Shown in pieces: positions 1 through 10,075 of a DNA stretch of 54,606 bases. The DNA comes from Gammaproteobacteria bacterium (GTDB taxonomy: Bacteria; Pseudomonadota; Gammaproteobacteria; Pseudomonadales; Azotimanducaceae). The notes below the pieces were generated by a model. It searched no databases and was not told the origin of the DNA. It saw nothing but the letters and a program-made list of their open reading frames with translations. The translations under genes and the position numbers were made by a program. Numbering within the stretch: position 1 is the stretch's first letter; each line of letters starts with the position of its first letter. The stretch lies in NCBI GenBank assembly GCA_002728675.1, contig PBVL01000054.1, positions 1 to 54,606 on the forward strand, written 5' to 3'.

Positions 1-1
1 C

Positions 2-931
2 TCGAGCGCGGCGAGCATCGACTTCTTCAGCGTTTACGATCTCAACGCCCGAATTCTGATGAACGAGTACCCACCTGAGGTTTTGCCGAGGTCTTCGGTC
101 AGGACGAGGTGCCCATTGCGCTCTACGAGTTCGGGCGCCTTGCAGAACACGTGCTGCTTGAGGCGCTGGGCAACTGCCACTTTGCCAATCAGTCGGAAGT
201 GCACTTCACGATCATCGACTCGGGTGAGAACCGCGCACAGGCGCGCCTGATGCAGGAGAGTTCGAACCTCACGAGCATCTGCAAGATCGACTACGTCGAG
301 ATGGCGCTGAACGCGCAGGAGTTCAGCACGCTGTCCGAGTCGCTGTTGCAGAGCGTGACCGAACACGTCGTATGCTCTTCGACCGACGAGCGCAGTCTGG
401 AAGTCGCCCTGCTGCTGCGCAAGCGGGCGGCCAACGCGCCTATCCTCGTCCGGAGGCAGCAGTCGAGCGGTCTCGCGCAGTTGCTGGAATCGAACCGCGG
501 ACTTCCGGAAATCCCCGACGGCCTGTACCCGTTTGGCATGCTCGACGAACGCTCAGCTACGAGAACATCCTCTCCGACCGACTCGACGAGCGTGCGCAGG
601 CGTTCCACGGTGAATATCTGCGCAGGCACGCCCAGAAGTTCGATGCCGAACGCAGAATTGACCCGGCGCACCGCACGCGGGAAGAACTGACCGAACCGCT
701 GCGCAACAGTAACCGCCTCCAGGCTGACCACCTGGAGGGCAAGTTCCGGGCGGTCCGCTGCGCCCTGATCACAGGTGACCATGCGCCCGGCTTCGAGTTC
801 AGGGAGAGCGGGGCGGAAATGCTCGCGATCATGGGGCACGAACGCTGGAGAGCGACCAGATCTACAACGGCTGGCGGGCAGGCCCGGAGCACATAGAAAA
901 CGCCAAGATCAACCCGCTCGCAGTGCGCTAG
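2..931 (+). pseudogene. TrkA-N / RyR-domain protein, frameshifted and cut by the window edge
   Basis: Reading across three frames restores one protein. Frame 2 covers bases 2 to about 84 (..FFSVYDLNARILMNEYPPEV). Frame 1 runs to about 548 and holds a Rossmann-like TrkA-N/RCK segment (LYEFGRLAEHVLLEALG, then TIID). Frame 3 runs to about 848 and ends in GHERW. Frame 2 finishes with DQIYNGWRAGPEHIENAKINPL and a TAG at 929. The E-H-x-R-W and GWR.GP pattern is that of the RyR (ryanodine-receptor-like) domain. Related proteins pair TrkA-N with RyR and may have an ion-channel part at the N-terminus, which would lie outside this window. The canonical RyR ending after NPL is missing. Three separate shifts make decay likely, but indel errors cannot be excluded. 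The next gene begins 6 bases downstream, so the two probably formed an operon. Confidence 0.7.
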
Positions 932-937
932 GGCGAG

Positions 938-1637
938 ATGAGCGATGCCCAGAGGGAAGAAGAGATCGATGCGGTGCGCGACCTCCCAAGGCTGCTGTGG
1001 GAGTCGATGGGAATCGGGCTTCGACGCGAGTACCTGATTGGGGTCACGGGTCACAGGCCGCACAGACTGGGTGACAGTGCGGCGCTCGAGAACGCGGTCA
1101 TCGAAACCCTGGAGACGCTGCAGTCCCAACATGCGGACAAGCGAATGGTGCTGATGTCACCGCTCGCAGAAGGGTCGGATCGTTGCAAAAATCGCGATGG
1201 AACGTTTCGGGATGGGGCTCGTTGTTCCGCTGCCGCTGCCCTATGAGCTGTATCAGAGCGACTTCGAGACCTGGGAATCCATGGCCGAGTTCAGGGAACT
1301 CGTCGGAAAGGCGGATTACTACTTCGAACTCCCGATGCGCTTCGGCACGCTCGAGGAACTGGCAAGAAAAAACTCCGGCGACACCAATCCCCTGCGCGAT
1401 CAGCAGTATGCGTTGGTCGGCGCGTATGTCGTCGAACGGTGTGATGAACTGATCGCGGTCTACGACGGAGCGCCGGCGGCGGGAGAAGGGGGAACGGGGC
1501 AGGTGGTCGAATGGCGCCGACAGGGATTCGTGCCCGAGGCCTATCACATCAAGGGGAGTTTCTTCTCGTTGCCGGAGATCACACAGCCGATGGTGATCGA
1601 CCCGATGGGCGTTCAGGAAACAGCGGGATGCAGTTGA
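938..1637 (+). pseudogene. SLOG-like nucleotide-sensor protein, one frameshift
   Basis: The ATG at 938 opens frame 2, which carries LIGVTGHRPHRLGD and LMSPLAEGSDR. After about 1181 the homology continues in frame 3 as VAKIAMERFGMGLVVPLPLP, then EFRELVGKADYYFELP and CDELIAVYDG, ending at 1637. The order GHRP..L, SPLAEG.DR, VPLP, and CD.LIAVYDG is that of SLOG/LOG-fold proteins, which bind nucleotide-derived ligands and are found in bacterial conflict-system neighbourhoods. That family role is established knowledge; activity here is doubtful because one frameshift splits the fold. The full product would be about 230 residues. It follows the RyR relic by 6 bases on the same strand. The promoter for imuA overlaps its last codons. 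Confidence 0.65.
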
Positions 1638-1686
1638 CCCCGACAAGAATACTGTATATTTATACATTCTGTATAAATTGCCAGTA
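1634..1686 (+). promoter_or_regulatory. SOS promoter with tandem LexA boxes upstream of imuA
   Basis: Box 1 is TACTGTATATTTATACAT (1650-1667), a CTG-N10-CAT near-match. Box 2 is TTCTGTATAAATTGCCAGTA (1667-1686), an exact CTG-N10-CAG. Both match the gammaproteobacterial LexA consensus. A possible -35 TTGACC (1634-1639) overlaps the previous stop codon, and AT-rich -10 candidates lie inside box 1, so bound LexA would block RNA polymerase. The imuA start is about 100 bases downstream; nothing else is recognisable in that leader. Confidence 0.8.
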
Positions 1687-1785
1687 TTAACCCCTGACAC
1701 CAACATGGGCTCCACCGCCCCTGAGATTCATCGCTGTCATTGACCGTCCCCTGGGACCGTCTGACATCGCTGAACTCAGCTTCAG

Positions 1786-2604
1786 ATGATGATCCCGTCT
1801 TCCCTCAACAAACTCATGCAGTCGACAGGAATGTGGCGAGCGTCGCATCTCGACGACGCCAACCGTGCATGTACACCGACCGGATACTCAGAACTCGACA
1901 GCCATCTTGCGGGTGGAGGCTGGCCTTCGGACGGGCTGACAGAGTTATTGCACGACCATGTCGGCATCGGCGAAATGCGTCTGATCGGCCCGGCCCTGTC
2001 ACATCTCACCAATCATGAAAACCGCTGGATCGTATGGGTGGCGCCGCCGTTCATTCCCTATGCGCCCGGTCTCTCGGCGATGGGGATCGATCTGCGTAAC
2101 GTCCTCATCGTGCGCCCTGGGGAGCGGCGTGATGTGCTCTGGGTCATCGAACAGGCGCTGGCATCGCCCAGTTGCAGCGCAGTGCTTGCCTGGGAGAAAC
2201 GTCTCGACCCCAGGGATCTGCGCCGACTGAATCTTGCGAGCCGGGAAGGCAAGACATGGGGGGTGTTGTTCAGACCGGCACACGCAGAGCGTGACCCCTC
2301 CCCCGCAGAACTTCGGCTATCGCTCGAAGGCAGACGTCAGACAGATCACGCCCCGCACCGAACCATTGACGTGCAGATTCTTAAACGCAGAGGCGGCTGT
2401 GCAACAGGTCCCTTCACAGTGAACCTGCTCGATTCCCTCGACCAGGCAATGCTGAATCTCGACTACTGTGATCTTCCGTTCGAGGCGCCACCCGACGCTC
2501 CCGGGCACAGCCTGACGCTGGTCGGGCATGCCGGACACATGAGTCTCGACGCTCTGCTCGAAACAGGAGTGTCCGGGATGACGTCTGAGAAACATCATGT
2601 CTGA
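1786..2604 (+). CDS. imuA: ImuA, mutasome accessory protein
   Basis: This 272-residue protein matches the ImuA family, RecA/SulA-like partners of ImuB and DnaE2 in SOS-induced error-prone DNA synthesis. Visible family features are the N-terminal GYSELDSHLAGGGWPSDGLTELL block, GIGEMRLIGPAL about 20 residues later, and WVAPPFIPYAPGL near residue 90. As in other ImuA proteins, I see no good Walker A motif. Two adjacent ATG codons (1786 and 1789) could start it; the ribosome-binding site is weak. The stop overlaps the imuB start by 8 bases, so the two genes are translationally coupled. Control by LexA is expected from the tandem boxes at 1650-1686. Confidence 0.88.
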   Translation: MMIPSSLNKLMQSTGMWRASHLDDANRACTPTGYSELDSHLAGGGWPSDGLTELLHDHVGIGEMRLIGPALSHLTNHENRWIVWVAPPFIPYAPGLSAMGIDLRNVLIVRPGERRDVLWVIEQALASPSCSAVLAWEKRLDPRDLRRLNLASREGKTWGVLFRPAHAERDPSPAELRLSLEGRRQTDHAPHRTIDVQILKRRGGCATGPFTVNLLDSLDQAMLNLDYCDLPFEAPPDAPGHSLTLVGHAGHMSLDALLETGVSGMTSEKHHV

Positions 2605-4099
2605 AAAGAACGCGGCGTCTGAACGCAAAAGCGCCCTGTCGAGGGACTCCGCCGGACTCTGGCTCTGTCTTCACTTCAACGCGCTTCCTCTCGAAGTGTT
2701 CTCACGTGGATTCAAGGAGCCCGATCATCCGACTGTCGTGACAGAAACAGCCCGGGTTGCCTGGCTGAACGTTGCAGCTGCCGAACACGGGATTCGCATC
2801 GGCAGCAGTATGGACACAGCGTTTACGCTTGCGGAGTCGGTTGCATCGTTCGAACGCGACACAGCCCGGGAGCTCTCTACGCTCTCACAGCTTGCGGGAT
2901 GGGCATATCAGTTCACTCCCAATGTCTCGACATCGCCACCGCACAGCCTGCTGCTCGACGTGTCGGGATGCCTGAAGCTCTTCGGTGGGCTGGGCAATCT
3001 CACGAGAAAGATGCTCGATGGGTTGAGTTCGATGAAATACAGCGTCGTGTTCGGAGCGGCGAATACCCCGATGGCTGCATTGTTGCTCGCGAAGTCAGGA
3101 CTTGCACCGAAAGACTTTCTCAAAGCGCCTGTCGCCCAGCTCGAGGTCGACCCCCGGGTCGTCGATTCTCTTGCTCAGCTTGGGATGCGTAACCTTGGAG
3201 ATGTCCTGAAACTTCCGGGAGGCGGCCTCTCGCGCAGGTTTGGAGTGTACTTCTCGGATTACCTCGCACGACTCACGGGAGCCCGCCCGGACACGCGGAA
3301 GTACGTCAACCCTGAACCCCGTTTCTTCAGCGAACTCGTGTTCCAGAGTGACGTGACGAACGTGGGCTCAGTCGTGTTCCCGATGCGCAGACTTCTTGGG
3401 GAACTCACCGAATACATGCATGGCAGACAACTGTCGACGCGCCATCTGACCTGGACACTCGATCACAGGAGCCACCCTGCCAAATCGCTCAACGTGTTCA
3501 CTGCAAGTCCGGAGAACGATGCGCAACTGTTCTTTTCCCTGACCCAGCTTCAGCTGGACAAGATCACCGATGTCAGGGAACTTGACTCGGTTTCCCTCAA
3601 GGTCACCGAGTTCGAGTCTCTGGTCACTTCAACGGGTGATCTGTTCGAAGGTAAACGGTTCCGCGGTCCCGACGGCAAAGTCAGCCAAGCGGGAGCGCAC
3701 AGGCAGGAAGAGCACCTGCTGAATCTGCTCCGCGCAAGACTTGGACCCAGAACATGCTTCGGCCTGTCCGAAGCGAACGATCACCGCCCGGAGAAAGCAT
3801 GGAAAACAGTACGCCCTGACATCAAAGACTATTGGGAACCTGAAGAGCCGCACGCCCTGCTCCGCCCTTCGATGCTGCTTGCGGAACCGCAAATGCTCGA
3901 CATCCGTAACGGACTCCCGTGGCACAGGGGTCCGCTTGAAATCGTGCGGGGTCCCGAACGTATCGATTTCGGTTGGTGGGATGCCGGGCTCGATCGCGAT
4001 CTGCACAGGGACTACTACATCGCGAGAAAAGAGAACGGTGCCCGTCTCTGGATCTATCAGACGAACTCAGAATGGTACCTGCATGGTCTGTTTGCGTGA
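2597..4099 (+). CDS. imuB: ImuB, catalytically inactive Y-family polymerase-like protein
   Basis: A 500-residue Y-family polymerase relative of the ImuB/DinP-like type. The N-terminus reads LWLCLHFNALPLEVF where active polymerases have the first catalytic aspartates. The palm segment reads LLLDVSGCLKLFGG and lacks the paired acidic residues of the S-[IVL]-D-E motif. Loss of these residues is the known hallmark of ImuB, which acts as the scaffold linking ImuA, DnaE2 and the beta clamp. A QLFFSL peptide near residue 310 could be the clamp-binding motif; that is inference. Length is normal for the family and the reading frame is intact. dnaE2, the usual third gene of the cassette, is not next to it but about 9.4 kb downstream. 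Confidence 0.9.
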   Translation: MSEKNAASERKSALSRDSAGLWLCLHFNALPLEVFSRGFKEPDHPTVVTETARVAWLNVAAAEHGIRIGSSMDTAFTLAESVASFERDTARELSTLSQLAGWAYQFTPNVSTSPPHSLLLDVSGCLKLFGGLGNLTRKMLDGLSSMKYSVVFGAANTPMAALLLAKSGLAPKDFLKAPVAQLEVDPRVVDSLAQLGMRNLGDVLKLPGGGLSRRFGVYFSDYLARLTGARPDTRKYVNPEPRFFSELVFQSDVTNVGSVVFPMRRLLGELTEYMHGRQLSTRHLTWTLDHRSHPAKSLNVFTASPENDAQLFFSLTQLQLDKITDVRELDSVSLKVTEFESLVTSTGDLFEGKRFRGPDGKVSQAGAHRQEEHLLNLLRARLGPRTCFGLSEANDHRPEKAWKTVRPDIKDYWEPEEPHALLRPSMLLAEPQMLDIRNGLPWHRGPLEIVRGPERIDFGWWDAGLDRDLHRDYYIARKENGARLWIYQTNSEWYLHGLFA

Positions 4100-4149
4100 G
4101 CGTTCCCCTTCGCGCCTCCTTGTGTTCGATCGGGATAGCCTTTAATTTC

Positions 4150-4697
4150 GCGCCGAACAAAATCACCGATCGAGTCTGCCCAGGAGGCCCAGGAGGACGG
4201 ACAGGAACAGTTTCGGTCTGGCTTGAGCAGTTCAAGAGCGTCCTCAACTTCGACGGTGGGGATCTCGAAACCTCGTACAACGCACTCAACGCAGAGCACG
4301 AAGACAGTGTATCTGCCGCTGAAGAAATCTCCGACCGGATCGACAGCTTCGAGTCGGTCGCCGAAGCGCTGTTCACCGAATGGCAGGCCGAGCTGGACGA
4401 GTACACGAGCGCCTCGCTTCGGCGCGACAGCGAACGCCAGCTCCGCGCAACGCGCGGGCGTTACGAACGCTCATGACCTCCATGCGCGGTGCCGAACGCA
4501 GCATTGATCCGGTGCTCGCAAGCCTCAAGGACAACGTGCTCTACCTGAAGCACAACCTGAACGCGCGAGCCATCGCATCGCTGCGCGGCGAACTCGCAAG
4601 CGTCAACAGCGACGTGACCCGCCTGCTCGAAGCGATGAATGCTGCGATCAACGAGTCCAACGAGTTCATCGCCGAACTTCGCAGCAGCGGCGCCTGA
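4150..4697 (+). pseudogene. DUF2959 family protein, 5'-truncated with three frameshifts
   Basis: Three frames together rebuild a DUF2959 protein. The pieces are FAPNKITDRV (frame 1), ESAQEAQEDGQEQFRSGL (frame 2, from 4172), EQFKSVLNFDGGDLE to RRDSERQLRATRGRYER (frame 1, from 4225), and LMTSMRGAERS to the end (frame 3, from 4470). The family is a helical, probably periplasmic or membrane-attached protein of unknown function and about 210 residues. The N-terminal signal or lipoprotein region is missing: homology begins about 50 bases after the imuB stop. The joined sequence keeps strong family identity, for example YLKHNLNARAIASL, so the damage is recent or due to sequence error. Truncation exactly next to imuB suggests that the SOS cassette moved in here. 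Confidence 0.72.
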
Positions 4698-4800
4698 AGA
4701 CACAACCGTCGCCGAAAGCGGCCGGCCGGCATGCGACGCTCTGCAGGCGACGTGCTGATGTCTTGCCTTCCTCACCGTGACCGCGCACATACCCCGCGCG

Positions 4801-4824
4801 CCCCGCTGCCACGTCGTGGCGGGG
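4801..4824. other. GC-rich inverted repeat before the propionyl-CoA operon
   Basis: CCCCGCTGCCAC is followed by GTC and then GTGGCGGGG. The inner stem GCCAC/GTGGC is perfect and the outer CCCC/GGGG pairs around a small bulge. No T-run follows, so it is a weak terminator candidate for the DUF2959 relic or a structure just upstream of the next promoter. Apart from this and the -10 element, the gap 4698-4880 holds nothing recognised. Confidence 0.35.
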
Positions 4825-4833
4825 CCGCCCCTC

Positions 4834-4842
4834 TGCTATAAT
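4834..4842 (+). promoter_or_regulatory. Extended -10 promoter of the propionyl-CoA operon
   Basis: TGCTATAAT is a perfect extended -10 element (TGnTATAAT). No good -35 is seen 16-18 bases upstream, as is normal for extended -10 promoters. Transcription would start near 4849. A ribosome-binding site AAGGA (4873-4877) lies 3 bases before the ATG at 4881. Confidence 0.6.
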
Positions 4843-4880
4843 CCGCGACCCTTCAGAAAACCTCTATTTCTCAAGGACTT

Positions 4881-6620
4881 ATGAGCAACTCCAAACAGTC
4901 CGATGACGATATCGTCCCGACAGTCGCGAACCCTTTCCGGCGCGACGAGAAACCCAACCTCAGGGTGCCTGGTCAGGTAGACACCACTCCCGGTGCTTAC
5001 GAGGAGACGCTGAACGACGCACATGCCCTGCAGGAGCGGCCGTTCGTCTCCGCGGGCATCAACAACATTCAGCGCCAGCACCTGAAAGGCCGCATGACCA
5101 TCTGGGAGCGGATTCGCGTTCTGACCGACGAAGAACCGCTGGTCCTCTTCCAGAACTGGGGCGAGAACCTCGACGGTGCGTCACTTGTCACCGCGATCCT
5201 CCGTATCGACGGGCGCGACGTGGCGCTCTATGGACACGACTTCACCATTCGCGCGGGCTCGATGGACGCAACGAACGGTAAGAAGCTCGCCCGTCTTTTC
5301 GAGCTTGCCGGCAAACGCAAGATCCCGCTGATCGGGATGAACGACTCGAGCGGCGCATTCGTGCCTGCCGGGGTCGGCGGCCTCGACGGCTATGCCGAAG
5401 CCTTCACGGCCCTGCGCAAGATCAGCGGGGTCGTGCCGTCGATCATGTGCATGTTCGGCTTCAATGCCGGCGGCGGCTCTTATCTCCCGCGACAGGGCAG
5501 CTTCCTGATCCAGCCGCACGACACCTTCTTCGGCCTGACCGGCCCCGGGGTCGTGAAGTCCGTGTTGGGTGAAGACATCAGCGCGGACGAGCTTGGCGGT
5601 CCCGGCGTGCACGGCCAGACCGGTGTCACCGACATCGTCGTCAAGGACGAAGTCACGGCACTCGAGACGGTGCGGGAGTTGCTGCGCTACCTGCCGGACA
5701 ACAACAGTCAGTTCGCGCCGCGGCAGGAGACATCCGATCCCACCGACCGCAAGACCTGGGATATCGACATCCTCTTCCGCAAGACCTTCAACTCGCCAAC
5801 GGGTTTCAACACCCCCTTCGATGTCAGCATTGTGATCCAGCAGTTGTGCGACCACGGCGACTATTTCGAGATTCAGCCGGAGCGGGCGCGGAACACCATT
5901 ACCTGCTTTGGTCGCATAGGCGGTCACGTCGTCGGCTTCGTCGCGAACAATTCGGCCGTTGGATCGGGCCAGATCGACATTCATGCTGCCTACAAGAACG
6001 CGCGGTTCATCCGGTTCTGCAATCTGTACAACATCCCGGTGATCTTCATGGAAGACACGACCGGCTTCCTGCCGGGCCGGGAGCAGGAATCGGAAGGCAT
6101 TGTGCAGGCTGGCCGGGCCATGCTCGATGCAATCATCGACCTGCGCACGCCGCGTTTCCTCGTATTGCTGCGCAATGCCATCGGCGGCGCGTACGCTTCG
6201 TACAACAACTACCCCACGGGCGCGGACCTAGTGGTCGCGCTTCCCACCACACGGGTTGCCGTAATGGGGCCGCCGGGTGTCGAGTTCGTCTACAAGGACG
6301 AACTGCGTGGCGCCCGGGGCAGGCTGGCTGCGCGGGTTCAGGAAGAGACAGCCCGCCTCGAAGCGGATGGCGCGGAACCTACGGCTGCCGCTGCGGAGGC
6401 CCAGGCGATCGCCCAGGGCGAGTTGCACCAGGTCGAGGCAGAGCTTGCCGCACGCTATGAGAAAGAACTGATGAACCCACGCGAAGCGCTGAGCCTCGGT
6501 TCCGTGTCACAGATCGTGATGCCCGCCGATCTGCGGCGCGTGCTTGCCCAGCACCTGGAGTTCCATCTTCGCAACTACACACCCGAACCGCTCAACGCCG
6601 TACAGAGGGAGTTCCATTGA
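4881..6620 (+). CDS. Acyl-CoA carboxylase, carboxyltransferase subunit (probably propionyl-CoA)
   Basis: A 579-residue crotonase-fold carboxyltransferase of the AccD5/PccB/MccB family. It moves the carboxyl group from carboxybiotin to an acyl-CoA in the cytoplasm. Acyl-CoA and biotin binding loops are visible as [12 protein letters not shown] near residue 193 and [19 protein letters not shown] near residue 430. An Ala/Glu-rich, probably coiled segment (about residues 475-535, [17 protein letters not shown]..) sits before the C-terminal [10 protein letters not shown]. Propionyl-CoA is the likely substrate because the operon continues with epimerase, mutase and MeaB; the sequence alone does not fix the substrate. 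A typical MccB is present separately at 28218. The extended -10 at 4834-4842 and AAGGA site support the ATG. Its stop overlaps the next start (TTGA). Confidence 0.88.
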   Translation: MSNSKQSDDDIVPTVANPFRRDEKPNLRVPGQVDTTPGAYEETLNDAHALQERPFVSAGINNIQRQHLKGRMTIWERIRVLTDEEPLVLFQNWGENLDGASLVTAILRIDGRDVALYGHDFTIRAGSMDATNGKKLARLFELAGKRKIPLIGMNDSSGAFVPAGVGGLDGYAEAFTALRKISGVVPSIMCMFGFNAGGGSYLPRQGSFLIQPHDTFFGLTGPGVVKSVLGEDISADELGGPGVHGQTGVTDIVVKDEVTALETVRELLRYLPDNNSQFAPRQETSDPTDRKTWDIDILFRKTFNSPTGFNTPFDVSIVIQQLCDHGDYFEIQPERARNTITCFGRIGGHVVGFVANNSAVGSGQIDIHAAYKNARFIRFCNLYNIPVIFMEDTTGFLPGREQESEGIVQAGRAMLDAIIDLRTPRFLVLLRNAIGGAYASYNNYPTGADLVVALPTTRVAVMGPPGVEFVYKDELRGARGRLAARVQEETARLEADGAEPTAAAAEAQAIAQGELHQVEAELAARYEKELMNPREALSLGSVSQIVMPADLRRVLAQHLEFHLRNYTPEPLNAVQREFH

Positions 6621-9508
6621 ACCGGTCACCGCAACCCGGGTCCGAGCCCGGAGAACATGCGGCCGCCCAGGATGGCGCGGCACACACTCTCGTCCATCGT
6701 GACCGACGCCTTGCGGGTCGCGCTTCGGCCTGGGTCCGCCAATTCGACGCGAGTCACCTCAAGCCGCTCATCATCTGTCGCGGTCCAATCCGCAAGGAGG
6801 CGATGGACGTCTTCGAGGAAATGGGCATCGACGGCTACGGAATCCTCCTGTCCGAGAAAGACTCCATCACCTACTCAAATGCGCTCGCGCCGGAACTGAG
6901 GCAGCTGACCGATCCCCACAGAATCCACCGCGTCCCGGACTACACCGGCGCGTCCCGTGAAGAGCGTGACGAGCGCATCGCACAGATTATCGCGATCGCA
7001 CGCGACAACGGCTACGACTCCGTCTTCGCCGGGTACGGCTTCATGGCGGAGGACGAAACGATGGTCGGCGCGCTGGAAGCTGCCAGCCTGACCTTCATTG
7101 GCCCCTGCGCCGCGACCGTCCGCAGGGCCGGCAACAAGGACCTCGCGAAGCGCACGGCGATCACCGCCGATGTCTCCGTCACCCCGGGCGTCGACAATGC
7201 GACGACGCTGACCCTGCTGCGCCGCGCACCCGATGCCGGGGCGTTGCGGGCTCTGGTGGCCGAATACGACCTGAACGTGGACCCGCACACCTGGGATACC
7301 GGAACGGTTGACGACATGGCCGACGCGGTCCTCACTGCTTCCTATGCGAAAGGCGTCGATCTGTTCAACGTCGATGCCCTCGGGGAAGAACTCGAACGGC
7401 AGGTCGCCGGCCTGTATGAGGCAAATCCCGACTACCGGATCCGGCTCAAGGCGATTGGTGGCGGCGGAGGCAAAGGCCAGCGCATTCTTACCTCGCCCCG
7501 CGACCATGCGGGTGACGACAAGGCCCGTGCGGCCGCCGCGGCGGCGGACACACCCGCCGCGCTGCGCGAGATCCTGTCTGAAGTCAAAGCCGGCGGGGTT
7601 GGCGACAACAAGAACGTACTGGCCGAACTGAACATCGAAACCGTCCGTCACCAGGAAATCCAGGTGATCGGCAACGGCGAGTGGTGCGTCACGATTGGCG
7701 GCCGGGACTGTTCGCTGCAGAACAACGAGCAAAAGCTTCTCGAAGTCTCGGTGACGGTCGAAGAACTGGCGGAGGCCGCGGCGGCAGCCCACGAAGCGGG
7801 TGACGCAGAGAAGGCGACGCGTCTCGGGCACGAGCGTGAGATTCTGGAAGCGATGGAAGCTCAGGCGGTTCGTTTCGGCAAAGCCGTCGGGCTGAACTCC
7901 GTGTCGACGTTCGAGTGTATCGCCGACGTCGACCGGCATTTCTTCATGGAGATGAACACCCGAATCCAGGTTGAGCACCGCGTCTCCGAGTTGTGTTACG
8001 CCCTGAGATTTGCCAATCCGGACGACAGCAGCGACGCACTCGTCGTCGAATCACTGGTTGAACTGATGGTCCTGCTTGCGGCGCACGGCTCCCGCCTGCC
8101 GGAGCCGCAACGCATCCGCCGCGAGACCTCCGCGCTAGAGATGCGGCTGAACGCCACCGATCCGGCACTCCGCCCCCACGCGGGCGGCATCATTGCCAGC
8201 TGGTCACCGCCGTCCGACACGGAGATCCGTGACGATCAGGGAATCAGCCTGCCCAACCCGGATACCGGCGTCTTCGTGCGCTACCACGTCGCCGGCGCCT
8301 ACGACTCGAACATTGCCCTGTTACTGACCACCGCATCATCCCGGCAGGACAGCTACGAGCGCATGGCCGAGATCATTCGCACGACGCGGCTGACGGGACC
8401 GAACCTCGCCACAAACCTGAATTTCCACTACGGACTGCTGCACTGGCTGCTTGGCCAGGACGCGTGGGCGCTGCCGACCACCGCCTTCGTGCTGCCCTAT
8501 CTGACGGCCGTCGGGATGCTCAAGCGCGAGGTCGACAATCTCGACTTCGTCTACGCGTACGACCAGTTGGTGAACCGGGAGATTCTGCAGTCGGAATCCG
8601 GCGGCGATGCCGCGGTCGGCATCAAACGCGCGGCGGACGCCAAGGCAAGTCTGCTCTCGAGGGCGCTGCACCGTCTGTTCGACGAGCCGCACCTGCTCGC
8701 GGGCTGGCTCAGTCGGAACCGGTCGCGCTTCAGCGTCACGGACGGCAAGGTGCACTGGCTCGTGAACGTGATCGACGTGGTCGCGGACAGCTACCACTTC
8801 CTCAATATGGAGCGCAGCAGCGGTAACCCGGCGCTGTACCAGATCTGGGACCACGATGCCGACCTGCTCCATGACGCGCTGGATTTCTATGCTGAAGTCC
8901 AGAGTCGTCTCGGCACTGACGACTGGGCCACGGTAGCGGCCGCGCTCGACGGCGCGTGCCCCGCCAGCTTCTCGAGCGACGAGTGGGCCGCCGCCCGCGC
9001 GGCGCACCGCGGTTATCAGACCGGCCTCGACGTATTCTCGATTCTGCCGTATGCCGGACACGCGACGGGCTTCTTCGACCTTCGCTGCGAACCGGACCTG
9101 ACTGTGCACATTCCCGAAACACTCCGCGACGCCGACCTGCAGGCGCAGATGACACGTGTTCTGTCACCACCGCCCGCCGCGCCGGCCGACGAGATCATCG
9201 CGGAGACGGGCGGCATGTTCTATTCGCGCGAAGCGCCGGACAGACCGCCGTTTGTCGAAGCAGGGACTCATTTCGAAGTGGGCGATCCGCTCTACATCAT
9301 CGAGGTGATGAAGATGTTCAACAAGGTCCACGCGGAGTTTGAGGGGACCGTCGATGCGGTGCTGACGGATGACGACGGCACGATCATAACCAAGGGACAG
9401 TCGCTCTACAAAGTCACACCCGACGAGGCGGTCACGGTAGAATCGCCAGCCGACATTGCCGCACGCCGCCACGCGAATACGCGCAACTTTCTGGATAGCC
9501 AAGCCTGA
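6617..9508 (+). CDS. Atypical biotin carboxylase with C-terminal biotin carrier domain
   Basis: A 963-residue protein that should carboxylate its own biotin with ATP and bicarbonate and hand it to the 4881 subunit. The usual biotin carboxylase opening (ANRGEIA) is replaced by [19 protein letters not shown]. The ATP-grasp glycine loop GGGGGKG lies near residue 281 and [13 protein letters not shown] near 446. A roughly 280-residue mostly helical section (about 560-840) replaces the normal interdomain region and is not one I recognise. The biotin domain carries EVMKMFNK near residue 895, with the lysine of VMKM as the biotin site. Normal alpha subunits are about 640-670 residues. The TTG at 6617 overlaps the upstream stop (TTGA); no better start precedes the conserved part, so the first 40 residues are uncertain. 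Confidence 0.85.
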   Translation: MNRSPQPGSEPGEHAAAQDGAAHTLVHRDRRLAGRASAWVRQFDASHLKPLIICRGPIRKEAMDVFEEMGIDGYGILLSEKDSITYSNALAPELRQLTDPHRIHRVPDYTGASREERDERIAQIIAIARDNGYDSVFAGYGFMAEDETMVGALEAASLTFIGPCAATVRRAGNKDLAKRTAITADVSVTPGVDNATTLTLLRRAPDAGALRALVAEYDLNVDPHTWDTGTVDDMADAVLTASYAKGVDLFNVDALGEELERQVAGLYEANPDYRIRLKAIGGGGGKGQRILTSPRDHAGDDKARAAAAAADTPAALREILSEVKAGGVGDNKNVLAELNIETVRHQEIQVIGNGEWCVTIGGRDCSLQNNEQKLLEVSVTVEELAEAAAAAHEAGDAEKATRLGHEREILEAMEAQAVRFGKAVGLNSVSTFECIADVDRHFFMEMNTRIQVEHRVSELCYALRFANPDDSSDALVVESLVELMVLLAAHGSRLPEPQRIRRETSALEMRLNATDPALRPHAGGIIASWSPPSDTEIRDDQGISLPNPDTGVFVRYHVAGAYDSNIALLLTTASSRQDSYERMAEIIRTTRLTGPNLATNLNFHYGLLHWLLGQDAWALPTTAFVLPYLTAVGMLKREVDNLDFVYAYDQLVNREILQSESGGDAAVGIKRAADAKASLLSRALHRLFDEPHLLAGWLSRNRSRFSVTDGKVHWLVNVIDVVADSYHFLNMERSSGNPALYQIWDHDADLLHDALDFYAEVQSRLGTDDWATVAAALDGACPASFSSDEWAAARAAHRGYQTGLDVFSILPYAGHATGFFDLRCEPDLTVHIPETLRDADLQAQMTRVLSPPPAAPADEIIAETGGMFYSREAPDRPPFVEAGTHFEVGDPLYIIEVMKMFNKVHAEFEGTVDAVLTDDDGTIITKGQSLYKVTPDEAVTVESPADIAARRHANTRNFLDSQA

Positions 9509-9518
9509 CAGGACGCTC

Positions 9519-9953
9519 ATGATCATTGGACTCGACCACGTCGCAATCGCTGTACCCGACCTGCAGGAGGCCATTGCACGCTTTCTCGACGACTTCGGGC
9601 TGACCTATGAAGGCTCGGAGGATGTCGAAGCAGCGGGCACCACGACCGCGTTCTTCCCGGTTCCGGGCACCAGCATCGAGCTTGTTCATCCGTTGAACGG
9701 CGGCGGCCCCCTGGCCAAATACCTCGACAAGAACGGCGGCGGAATTCACCACATCTGCTTCCGTTCCGACGACGTCGAGGCTGACATGGTCCGACTTCGC
9801 GAGAAAGGCTACCGGCTGCTATCGGACGAACCGCAACCGGGCGCTCACGACACTAAGACCGTATTCATCCATCCGAAGTCGTGCGGAGGCGTGCTGATCG
9901 AGATTGCCGAACACACGCACGGCGCGGAAGGAACCGCTCACGCGGCGGGCTGA
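9519..9953 (+). CDS. mce: Methylmalonyl-CoA epimerase
   Basis: A 144-residue vicinal-oxygen-chelate protein that interconverts (S)- and (R)-methylmalonyl-CoA. It begins MIIGLDHVAIAVPDL, with the first metal-binding His in LDHVAIAV. GGGIHHICFRSDDVEA carries the second conserved His and GVLIEIAEH the metal-ligand Glu. The open frame extends upstream, but the ATG at 9519 is chosen because all relatives start just before the DHVAIAV strand and the longer form would run into the previous coding region. It sits 10 bases after the biotin carboxylase, inside the operon. The last ten residues (AEGTAHAAG) are a non-conserved tail. Confidence 0.9.
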   Translation: MIIGLDHVAIAVPDLQEAIARFLDDFGLTYEGSEDVEAAGTTTAFFPVPGTSIELVHPLNGGGPLAKYLDKNGGGIHHICFRSDDVEADMVRLREKGYRLLSDEPQPGAHDTKTVFIHPKSCGGVLIEIAEHTHGAEGTAHAAG

Positions 9954-10075
9954 TCCGGCCACCTCCGGGGAAATACTCAAAGACACGGTCTGCGGGAATA
10001 AAGCTGATATTCTCGCCGAAGACCCCAATCTGATCGCGCTGACGCTCCCTGGCGACGCGGCTCGAGGACCGCAAC

